From Strongylocentrotus purpuratus (lineage: Eukaryota > Echinodermata > Echinoidea > Camarodonta > Strongylocentrotidae), in assembly GCF_000002235.5 (NCBI RefSeq), contig NW_022145596.1:29177867-29241866 (forward strand): a DNA stretch of 64,000 nt, given 5' to 3'. The notes below the pieces were generated by a model. The model was given only the letters and a program-made list of their open reading frames with translations, was not told the origin of the DNA and searched no databases. This document shows positions 12,112-22,181 of the stretch, piece by piece. Positions within the stretch are counted from its first letter, which is position 1; every line of letters begins with the position of its first letter. The position numbers and the translations under genes were made by a program.

Positions 12112-12310
12112 CTAGGCGTTGTGGCGTGCGCCTGTAATCCAGCTAACAGTGGAAGTTACAAACTGATTTAGCCGAGGACGCAGGTTCGAAACTGAGTCAC
12201 GTCTTTTGGATGGTGACGTTAAAGGTCGGTCCCCAGACGTAAATAATCATATCTGATTGATAAACGTCTGTAAAAAACCCAATCACACACACACACACAC
12301 GTATTACTAA
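12109..12310 (+). mobile_element. SINE with 7SL-like head and pol III boxes
   Basis: The first part (GGCGTTGTGGCGTGCGCCTG, then TAATCC and AGCTA) closely follows the 5' domain of signal-recognition-particle 7SL RNA, including the region of its A box. A B-box-like GGTTCGAAAC lies about 70 bases on. The element ends in a (CA)n tail and is absent from the downstream duplication unit, as expected for a SINE insertion. Confidence 0.6.
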
Positions 12311-12949
12311 AGAGGAAGCCCCATTCCCTGACCTTCATGAGCAGCCCCCGTTCCAGGCCAGAATTATTTATTTACTTCACTTTTTTCATTGGTGGAAACA
12401 TAAAAATGTCTGTTCATTTATTTGAAATGCATATTCATTAAAAATACGTTGTAGTACGATTCAGATTTTGGATTCAAGAATTAAATTATGATTGCCTGGT
12501 TAAATTCATTAGTTTATATTACTATATTACTGATGGAATTGCTTGCTCTCTTTAGAAAAGAATACCAACCTTAATGTTTGTTTCACATTCAGGGTCGAGT
12601 TCAAGTGACGATAAACGTGAAGGACGTCGGTATGTGGGGCTACGGCAATAATCCGGTGATCGATTACACCTTTTCCCTCACCGAGTGGAGCCCTGGAAGA
12701 ACGGAACTGTATAGTTCAACTCACAACTGGCTGTTTGCCAGATATGGTTTGAGGTAAGGCTCACTTACGGAAGCTTAATTGTGCCGACGAGATGACGAGA
12801 TAGCTAAAGACAAGACGACGAATTTTTACTAATGGCATAGCGTGCATGGGAGCAGCTGGGTAGTAGACTTATTGGAGATTAGACGAAATGGTTGTTAGAC
12901 CATGTGGATAGTAGACCCTAAAAGTCCCTATTATGACGATCCTGAATGA

Positions 12950-13020
12950 TAGCAACTGAACTGAATGATAGCGCTCGGGTACCCATTGACACCTGCATGG
13001 AATCGAGTGGCAAATTTGGA
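12950..13020 (-). mobile_element. SINE tail fragment, antisense
   Basis: The block around GATAGCGCTCGGGTACCCAT matches, in reverse, the conserved SINE tail at 52731-52880 (CCAGGTGAAGTAAATGGG). It is also present at 30420-30490, so it predates the segmental duplication. Confidence 0.55.
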
Positions 13021-15230
13021 TTAATAACTAGTCAAAGGAGTTTAGTACTGTGCGAAGATTCGAAGCCTCCAACCTTTTGATGGAAGTCAAATAAATGAAC
13101 ACCTATACCACGATCCCTCCATGAAATGTATGGACTTTGGTGTATCCCCATGATGGAGTATGGTCAAACCTAGGAATCCAAGGCTTCTGTTCTCTCCTAG
13201 AATAGATGGCTATATGCTTGTCATACGTGCGGATCCAATCACATTTGAATTATTAACCTGCTTTCATTTTAATCCACTCATGGATTTTAATAGTAAAAAT
13301 TGTAATGTAGCCCATTTACAGAGTATTTTTCGATCGTGTACACCAATATATAGTCTTAATTAGATTTCGTCGTGATAGTGGTCGTGGTGGTGGTGGTGAA
13401 GGAGGGGGGGGGGGGGGGGTGGGGTCGTCACATCTCTTTTTAAAATTATGTGAGCGATCGTCGGCATGTTTGGTTTGTCATATTTCCCATCCCAATGTGG
13501 GTGGGAAAGTTGATAAAACTAGAGGCACGCCCCTTCTCACATCACTCATCTATTTAATTTGATTTTCACTGCACTGACTCCATGTTCCCTTTGCTTCCAG
13601 ATTGGATGTGCTGTACGCAGTATATTGTCAACCGGACTTTTACGGCCATTTCTGCAGAGGCCACTGCCAGCCTCCTACTTTCTATGACCAATATACGTGC
13701 GATTCCAATACAGGTCGACAGATATGCCACAGAGGGTACACAGGATATAACTGCAAGCAGAGGGTTTGTTAACTTCATTCATTCATTTCCCGAAACTTTT
13801 CATTTGATATGCTTTTTCCTTTCAATTTATTATGAACATACTTTTGTATGTATAAGTTCATAATATTGTTACAATGTTTTCTTGAATGACGAAAATGGGC
13901 TGTCCATGCGTAATTTGAGTCCACAAATTTTGAAATGTAACAAAGACTACCCTTGTCCCCTTGCCAGCTACCATAATGGCTAGTGTAGATGGAATAACTA
14001 TAAGCTAAACTCAGATGTTTAAAGGATGCTAGCTGGACTGCCGTTGAGACTCATGACCGTCATATGGCGAGATACATATGGCATGAACCGTTTTATAAAT
14101 GAAAATGACCGATCACTTTAAAATGCCGATTTGTAATTTGTTTTTTGAGTCAGGAAGGAATTGGAGCAACAACAAAAAAGGAATAATACTGCTACCATTA
14201 ACCATAGCTTTTAATATTTTCCTTTGGAATTCCCTCCCACATTAACTAACCTATTCGCAGTCATTGCAGGTGATAAGTATTAAATACAATTGTTTTCTTT
14301 TTCTTTTTTCAGATTTTACCGACAACTTCGTACCCATGGTGGAGGACTACCACAAGAAGGCCATTGCCCCCAAGAAGGTTGATCACGACGGTGGCACCTA
14401 TAATTACATCAACAGAATCTACATCCTGATCTACTACCTCCACCACCGACACGGTCACCTCCACAACAGACACACCCACCTCCACAATACACACTACCCC
14501 CACAACAGACACAACAATCTCCACAGCGCTCCCGCCATCATCCACAACGCATACGCCCACTTCTACGGCAGATACACTAACCTCCACAGCGGACACCTCA
14601 ACCACAACCACGCCCACATCATCAATGAAGGGGACAACACATGATGCTAAAATGACAATAATAGTAACTTCAACAGCTCAAACATCACCACCACAAACAA
14701 TAACTACAACTTCGAAAGATCAAGCAACAACTGCGATACGTATATCCGATACAACTCCAGCTAAAACACAATCTCCGAAACCCACTCCAACTGATCCTGC
14801 ATCCTCGACATTTGAACCAAGCACTTTAATCGGAAAGTATGTTACTACGGAAGTTTATTCTACAAGTGCTAGTGCTGATGAAAATTTAACAACCGAACGG
14901 ATATTAACATATGGCGTAACTGATTCCAATCCTGCACAGAACGCGATCTTCATTGGCAACATAAATGAAATCTTTGACATGATTAGTTTAGGACAAATTT
15001 GTCACGACAGATACTGTCTCCCCTGAAACGCTTAAAGTCTCCTCATCTACAGAATATTCGGAGATGAAAAACAAGTCGCCCCCTTCTCCTACACAAGTTA
15101 CTTTGCCTGGAGAAGATGTATCAGCTGTACCGAATGAGACCAAAGACCCGATCAAGTGTTGCCACGACAAGGTGGATACACGACTGATTTCTTGGCGCGC
15201 ACCTCACTCCCTTTATCCATCTCTTCTTCT

Positions 15231-15232
<2 letters not shown>

Positions 15233-15273
<41 letters not shown>

Positions 15274-15275
15274 GC
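15233..15275. repeat. (TC)n microsatellite at the duplication breakpoint
   Basis: A TC run lies just after the point where the upstream unit stops matching the downstream unit. It may mark the breakpoint. Confidence 0.7.
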
Positions 15276-15384
15276 TTATATTTTCTGTTAAAATGCTAAA
15301 CAATATAACCCAAAGTTTTTCCCCACTTCAGTAGGAATAAAACACTTTTTTTAATATATATATTTAAATTATAAAATATAGATT

Positions 15385-16010
15385 CATTTGGAGATAATTG
15401 TCACCCAGTAACATTAAATTTGAGAGATAAAATGTCATGTCTTTTGTATGCAAATGACCTGGTTATAGTATCTGAAAAGGATTGTGGACTTAAAACAGCA
15501 TTAAACCACTTGAATGAATATTGTGTGAAGTGAGATTAATACGGAAAAGACAAAAATAATAATTTTGAATAAGGCAGGAAGAATGTTGAAAAGAAAATCA
15601 TGTTTATTTCAGTAGAAACAACGAACGAATACAAATATCTAGGAATTATCCTCAAACCATCAGGTACGTTTACACACGCAATAAAAAACTTAATGAACAA
15701 AGCCAAAAAAGCCTATTTAGCCTTCGAAACATTTTCCCTTAAGACCAAACATCCTTAATACCATACTTAAAACTTGTCGATACCTGTATAAAACTAATCC
15801 TTTTTCATAATTCTGAAATATGGGGGCTTGAATACTTGATAAGGATACGAAAGAAGTAGAGAAATGTTACAAAACATTCCTACCCGAATCCCTACAACTG
15901 AAGTTTTTAAAAGCTCTCATTGGCACTAACAGATCAGTGATGAATAGCGCTATCCTGGCGGAAACCGGACGATTCCCCCTCGCACTTTTGGCTGCTGGCA
16001 TCACATGATA
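15385..16010 (+). mobile_element. LINE reverse-transcriptase C-terminal fragment
   Basis: In-frame pieces read LLYANDLVIVSEKDCGLKTA (the palm A-x-D-D motif is YAND here) and TTNEYKYLGIILKPSG, followed by ALIGTNRSVMNSAILAE, the usual order downstream of the RT active site. Several stops interrupt it. It is a decayed non-LTR element. Confidence 0.8.
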
Positions 16011-16289
16011 AACTCCTTCGAAAAAAGAGAATATCTTCTTCATGGACATAGCCCCATCTTGCCACATTGGCCTTACACCGCCCCATTCTCGTCCGCATTT
16101 GATTTAGGCATTTCCACTCCGGCCACTTCAGATTAAGTCCTTTGATGAGTACGGGCTTGGCTGATGGTGGAGAATTCTGTTCAGGTGGTAGGACAGAATC
16201 GAGGAAGCTGTGTCAGGATGGTTGTAGGTAGCCGTATAACATGTGACTTTCATCTGTCACCTGCTTCATCCGTTCCTTTAGGCAGGTGT

Positions 16290-16975
16290 TAGTTCGTCTT
16301 TGGTTAGGAGATCCAATTCAAGCGAGGTGATACATCTTTTCAAATTTTGTTGGTTTCATGCAGCCTGTTATCTTTTGATATGTGTTACAGTGAGTGTGGT
16401 GTCAACCTTCTTTACATGGGCTGATCTGCTCCAAACTGGGCAAGCATGTTCTGCGGATGACATGCAGAGGGCAACAGCTGCAGTTTGTACAGTTTTGGGG
16501 TCTGCGCCATAGTGTGAAGTTGCTAGCTTCCCGATGATGGTATTTCGAGATTCTACTTTGCCTATTGTCTTCTCGATGTGTTTCTTAAAGGATAAGGTGC
16601 GATCGAGTTTTACACCTAGGTACAGTTCTCTCTTTGCCTCCCTGTTCTTCAAGTGAAAGGCACACACCTTAGTTTTGGATGGGTTTACCCGTAGGTAGTA
16701 TGCTCTGTAGTATTCCGAAATGCTTGCAAGCGCTGTGTTGAGATGGAGTTCAACAGCTTCGAAGGTACAATGCTGGGCTGTGATGCAGTTGTCATCTGCA
16801 AAGATGAAGTGTCAAGTATTCTGAGTTGAGAGGATGTTAGCAGTGTTGATGTTGTAGAGTGTTGGCGCCAGGACGCCACCCTGGGGGAGACCGTTTTTCT
16901 GTTTCCGCCATCTGCTCTTCAGCCCATCAAGTTCGACAAAGAAACGTCTGTTCTGCATCATCTTCTAGATTAATC
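16290..16975 (-). mobile_element. Jockey-like LINE reverse-transcriptase fragment
   Basis: The minus strand reads NGLPQGGVLAPTLYNI, then FADDNCIT (YADD position), then YLGVKLDRTLSFKKHIEK and ALCMSSAEHACPVWSRSAH, a clear RT palm-to-thumb order. The copy has at least one stop and no 5' part. It lies head to head with the fragment at 15385-16010 and belongs to a different lineage. Confidence 0.85.
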
Positions 16976-17115
16976 TGGTGACTTATCTTTATTCTTACAC
17001 TCAATTATCTATGTTACACTATAATTGTGAAATTTGTTATCCAATGTATAAAGAAATTGAGAATGATCATATCTGTTTGGATTGAAATCAATAAAGTTTG
17101 AATTTGAATTTGAAT
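16976..17115 (+). mobile_element. Non-LTR 3' tail with (TTTGAA)n
   Basis: The segment ends in AATCAATAAAGTTTGAATTT followed by more TTTGAA units, a short-repeat tail typical of jockey/CR1-type LINEs. Confidence 0.55.
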
Positions 17116-17239
17116 TTATATATCGTTCTATCTATCTACCTATCTCTACATCTTCAGGGCGTGGGTAGGGGAGAGGTTGGAAGGAGGCTAAATCAATAAT
17201 ACATGAACGAAGAATCATCATGCTTCAAAGTTTTAAATG

Positions 17240-17475
17240 AAATTTGGTACCTCTCTCTCTCTCTCTCTCTCCTGCTGTTGTTATCTCTCTGTTTCTGAAA
17301 GTCTCTCTTACAAAAGATTTTATACGAGGAACTATAAATATTCCAATGAAACAAACAAATTTACCCCCCCCCCCCCCCATTAAAAAAGGTGTCAAAAAGG
17401 ATGATTGTCGAGGTCAGTGTAGCAGACAGCCCACCATTAATATGGTATCGGGTTTAAATGATATCGTTTGAGACT
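17240..17475. repeat. Dispersed repeat, copy 1 of 2
   Basis: It shares an ordered series with 18135-18405: GGTACCTCTCTCTC, TTTCTGAAAGTCTCTCTTAC, AAATATTCCAATGAAA, and ATGGTATCGGGTT then ATATCGTTTGAGACT. Non-coding. Confidence 0.75.
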
Positions 17476-17739
17476 GAAGCTAACAATATGTCATGCAATG
17501 GTTTAAAAATAGACCGTCCAGAATGTATTTTTTTTAAAGAACATTGATAGTAACAAAGAAAGTAACATACATACTGTAAAGGGCCCGTTTTATGATTTGA
17601 ATGATGATGACTTTACGAACATGTTTTCAACAACATTGCATTAACAAAAAATTGATATAAATAAATGAAAAAGTACATTTAAACATCCTTTAGAATGTGT
17701 TAGAACCTTTTATTCATATTTTGTAATATGTCTATATGT

Positions 17740-18065
17740 ACAGGAATAATAACATCTGAAATGAAAATAGCCAGCGTCGCTCCAATATACAAAAAAAGAT
17801 GATGTAAAATTAAGTAATTATGGACCAATTTAAGTTTTACAATTTTTTTTTAATTTTTTTTTTTAGAACGAAATGTATATAATCGTTTGAATACATTGTT
17901 ATTTGGTAATGCTATATTAAATTCTTGCTAATATGGATTTACAAAAAAATTTATTAACTGAAATGGCTCTAATTGATGTCCATGATTATAGGTCTTTTCT
18001 TAGATTTAAGCAAAGCCTTCGATTCTATAGATCACAATATTTTGTTAGATACATTTGTTACGGAG
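17740..18065 (+). mobile_element. LINE reverse-transcriptase fingers fragment
   Basis: Broken frames give IYKKDDVKLSNY and then GLFLDLSKAFDSIDHNILLD, the conserved RT block before the palm. It is interrupted after about 18065 by the CAGGGGCGTCGCTAG-type end of another repeat. Confidence 0.75.
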
Positions 18066-18134
18066 GTGTTGCTTACATATGGTCAGGGGCGTCGCTAGAT
18101 GGGGTGTGGGACACTACGACACCCCCACCTATAA

Positions 18135-18405
18135 TATGGTACCTCTCTCTCTCTCTCCCCCCTCTCTCTCTCTCTCTCTATCTCCCTCTCTCTCTCTTTT
18201 CTGCTTTATTTATCTCTGTTTCTGAAAGTCTCTCTTACTAAAGATTTTCTATGATGAACAACAAATATTCCAATGAAAAAAAAAAATTAAACGTGTTTTT
18301 TTTTTTATATATAAATCAAATCAAAAGGGACGAGTGTCGAATTCAGTTTAGCGGACAACCGACCGTTATTATGGTATCGGGTTCAAGTTATATCGTTTGA
18401 GACTC
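18135..18405. repeat. Dispersed repeat, copy 2 of 2
   Basis: Same series as 17240-17475 with an expanded TC tract. The CAGGGGCGTCGCTAG and ACACCCCC sequence at its left edge resembles hAT-type transposon termini. Confidence 0.7.
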
Positions 18406-18539
18406 AAATGACAAATGAATCGTTTGAGTCTCAAACGATATCCAATGCACCTTTTATCCATTTGGAAGGGAAGTTGACATTGTAAAAATATTAGATTTTG
18501 TTTTCATTAGATCCTGACGTTGCTGACGAAATTAATTAT

Positions 18540-19330
18540 AAATAGATTTTGAGCAAAATTAAGAAATTGTTATATCGGTGGAAACAAAGAGATCTGACTC
18601 TGATTGGAAAAATTCACTTGCTAAAAACATATGTATATTCAAATTTGATTTATGTTAGCATTTTGACTCCGGTGCCTGAACGGGTTTTCAAAGAAATTAA
18701 TGAAATCTGCTTTAACTTTTTATGGCGAGGTTAGGACATGATAAAAGGAGTACTTTATATTATGATTACAAACAAGGAGGATTGAAAATGCTTAATTTTA
18801 GACTAGTTTTTTGTGAAGGTACAAAGGGTGATGTGGTTCAAAAGACTTGTAACTGGAGACCAGAAAGTGAAATCGGAAAAATACTTCCAATTTACACCGA
18901 GACCAATTGGAGGAAATTTATTTTTCTCTTGTAATTATTTACCTAACATGATCCACATACAGCTACCAAAATACTACCAGGAAATTATAAATATTTGGTT
19001 TGATATTTATTTATTAAAAAGGATGCATTTGAAGAAGATGAAAAAAATCTTCAATATAATAGGTATATTCATAAAAAAGGAAAAACATATTTTCATGAAA
19101 ATATTTTCTGTAAAAATATCTATAAATTGTACCATATTATAGACGAAGTAGGAACATTGAAGTCAGATATTTATTTTAGATGTATGAGACTAGATGAAGA
19201 GGAAATAGCAATAATTAAAGAAATATATGCAGACCGCACGCCTGAAAAATGGAAAATCGATTTAAGAAAGCATACTTCAGTTGACGGAATAAAAATTGAA
19301 TTTATGTTTTCAAAGAAAACTTTTTAATTT
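18540..19330 (+). mobile_element. L1/Tx1-like LINE reverse-transcriptase C-terminal fragment
   Basis: Frames read LTLIGKIHLLKTYVYSNLIY, EINEICFNFLWRG and then, shifted, DYKQGGLKMLNF. This is the L1-type region after the RT core (GK..IIK...SKL.Y, N..FF.FIW, YEKGGLKM). Several frame changes show decay. Confidence 0.75.
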
Positions 19331-22181
19331 GAATCAGTTTATTCACAGAATGTATATAATGCGTGCATACAAAAAATGGTCGACACTCCTATTAGTTTTC
19401 ATACCTAATTACAATCATCATAGAATATGTCGGTAGGAAAAATTTAAAAGGCTTCTCCTCCATCCTAGATTTAGCAAATTGGATAATAAATTGAGAGAAT
19501 TTCAGTTTAAATTGATCTATAATATTATTTTTGTGAACCATCATTTATATAGGTTTTAATTCATATCAAACGATAAATGCCCATTTAGCCGTAAAGATGA
19601 GGAAACTTATAGTCATATATATTTTTTTAATGTGAAGTGGTAACAAATTATGGGAACGGTGTAGTAAAATCTTGGATCTTTTTTAAAGACATTTTTTTTA
19701 AAGACATGAGTTTGGAAGGAAGTTCACATTGGACTAAAGGAAACAACTGAAGATAGGCAAATAATTAATCATGTTGTTTTATTAATTAAATATTTGACAT
19801 TCTTTACATATTATGTATATCAATTAAAATGAAGAAGTATGTTTTTTCATTTGTACTGAATGAGTGCAATATTAAAGAATGCTTCAAAACAAAACATAAA
19901 CACCACGGCTCACCCTGACAAAACACAAATGAGATATATTTCACTATGTATCACAGAACCACAATATTGCACCATCGTCATGAACCATGAGGGCGACACA
20001 CAAATAAAAAGTCATCATTCGGTGGAAAGAAAAATTTAAAAAGTCAATACATGTCATAATTGTTCTCGGTTTTGATAATTGGAAATTGTTTGGGAGAAGG
20101 GTGGAAGATCTATTTGTGAACAATATTTTCAATGAATACCCCAACCCTAGCTCCCTTTATTGTTTGTTTCCCCGTGCTTTAAGCTTTTCTGTTGAGGCGG
20201 AGGGGGGGGGGGGGGTGGGGTGTATATCTTCGTTCTTGCTTTATCTTGCTTAGCTTTTTCTTTCTCCATCGCCCTTTCTTTGATTCTCAATTCTCTTTGT
20301 AAGCCTGTACTAACTAAATTAACTGAATATACACAAATAGATTTCGATGCCTTATGTGACATATATAGTTAATAATAATGAAAATAGTAACTGTTATTAT
20401 CGTAACTATATTTCTTATCATACTTATTTTGATGATGATGATGATTTTTAATATCATTACTATTATCATTATAATATTATTACTATTATGATCATCATCA
20501 TTTTTATTATTATTCCTCTTTTCCCTTCTTCCCATTCCTTCTTTATTATGTTTACTGCTAACGAGGCACGTATCACTTGAGTATAGCTACGCCACTGGTT
20601 AGCCGCGGTTATGAATTTAGACGAATATTGGGGAGGGGGCTTAGAGGCTGGGGGCTTGGGGGCTTGGGGGTAATAGGGGTTCTTGCATATAATTTATAGT
20701 CATGTAGGTGTGCGCTTAAATTCATTTAATCCGTAGTTACAGAAAATGCGGGGGAGTGTTTGATGAAATAGGGTAGGGGAGGGGGGCTGGAATCCCAAGG
20801 CCCCCTTTAGAACCGTTGCTGCCACTGACTTGATTTGATTTCATTTTGACTTGATTTATTGGTTTCCTTTTTTTTTTTTTTTCATCATACATTTTCATGA
20901 ACATTAGCGAACATTCAGTATCAACTCTCCTCTGTGACCGATGGTATATTCCTGCAATTCCTGATAGTGGATTTGTTCCTGCTTTCCAGATGCTGAGGTT
21001 ATATATTTTGTTTGGCTTGTAGTTAAATACATGTATCACAATATACCTACTTGGCAGGAAAATTAACATCATGCGCTGGAGAAAAAAAGATCATCAATCT
21101 AGAATGAATCAGCCTGTCTACTTTAATTGCCTCGCGTGCCAAACTGACATTACTCTCATCGTTAGAAGGCCATTATAAGTACGAATAAATTGCGGCTAGA
21201 TAATTATTTTTTCAACCGGATTATCGAGCTTGTGTTGTCCAAATGGGAGCAGCCCTCGTATACAGATCGAAATAGGCAAAGCGGGGTCATCACCCTTGAC
21301 TCTGTTAACAAATAAAAGCCATTCTCAGCGAATTTAAATGTTTTTTCTCTCTTCTTGTGGGAAACTATTTCCGTTAGGATGTTGGTGATAGGAAGCAAGG
21401 TTATGGTCGTCAGACTAGTTCAGTCAAGGCATGATTGCTCCGGTATATATTTGTGCTTGATTCGATCCAAAGATTTGGTGACAAAGTTTAAAGGTGTACA
21501 AATTGTGGGTAAAGTTTATAGTAGCGGTAGATGTATCCCGACCTGCCTCACGATTTTTTTAAAAGCCATCGTCGTTTAAACAAAAAGTGGAAACAAAATT
21601 CTCACAAGTTCGTACAATATAATCAGGATCTGTAGATATGTGGGTACAACTTTTGATCATGTCTTCATCAAAAGTAGCTCGTCGCGCTGGTGAGCTGTAG
21701 TGTTTCAATTAATTGCATAACATTTGGCTTTCCGGATATGGGCAAAACAACAAGAGGAAAACAAAGAGAAGGATGTAGAAGAACTGTCGACGATAGGTGG
21801 TGTAGAAAGAGCTCCAGGATATATCTCAAAAGCCACCATTACTGCAAAAGATAAGACCGCCTATATCTAATCAGTCATCACTGACTTAATGACTTGTACT
21901 ATTTTGTTAGCGGAAGCCAGTCACGACTTTTCTAGATGGGTACAGCCGCAATCCATCCATGTTTGTCACTTATCACAACTACGTAAACACGTACGGCATG
22001 CCTAAAGCCAGATCATTTTTCTTGGCCCACATTAACTTGCCTGTAGGATCGAGTTGAGAACCCGAAGCTACCAGGCCACGAATTCCATCACCTTCACATT
22101 TCCTAGAAACCCATCTACAAGGACTTGTGCTAGATGTGCATGTCGTCAACATTATACTAACTAGCTTTGTCTTCAATCGAC
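19331..22181. other. 5' flank of the open DSL-mucin gene; no further gene seen
   Basis: From 20007 this matches 3125-4512 upstream of the disabled copy, including the stretch just before the ATG, so the promoter lies within duplicated DNA. An inserted stretch at about 21210-21860 is private to this unit. It is partly open on both strands but has no recognisable domain. Confidence 0.55.

Larger units (their letters stand above)
3125..15206 (+). repeat. Segmental duplication, upstream unit
   Basis: From about 3125 this sequence aligns by eye, in the same order and orientation, with 20007-33096. Markers are the segment after AAGTCATCATTCGG, the signal-peptide exon, the four domain exons and the start of the mucin exon. 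The alignment stops near 15206 and a (TC)n run follows. Insertions private to this unit include LINE tails at 4.6-5.5 kb, mariner-like MITEs at 6-11 kb, a MITE at 11.7 kb and a SINE at 12.1 kb. Confidence 0.85.
4513..15206 (+). pseudogene. Upstream copy of DSL-mucin (Notch-ligand-like) gene, disabled
   Basis: Exons recognised by alignment with the downstream copy are: signal peptide 4513-4578 (GTGAAT donor), MNNL start 7720-7865, 11394-11556, 12593-12753, DSL 13601-13763, and the mucin exon from 14313. All exon boundaries and phases are conserved. The DSL exon keeps all six cysteines. The copy cannot make the full protein. Codon TAG at 7840-7842 replaces the CAG of the other copy, and TGA at 14427-14429 replaces TCA only 38 codons into the mucin exon. 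The frame is lost again near 14950, and homology ends at about 15206, so the last roughly 230-260 residues are absent. It is a host gene duplicate and not a retrocopy, because its introns are retained. A short product from an internal start cannot be ruled out. Confidence 0.85.

Noticed and set aside
14264-14644. His/Asn-rich ORF over the mucin exon of the disabled copy
   Set aside because: It is a shifted-frame reading of the Thr/Ser repeat. The true frame is fixed by the splice phase from the DSL exon.
17933-18241. ORF ending in Ser/Leu repeats
   Set aside because: Reads across an RT remnant in the wrong frame and then a TC microsatellite.
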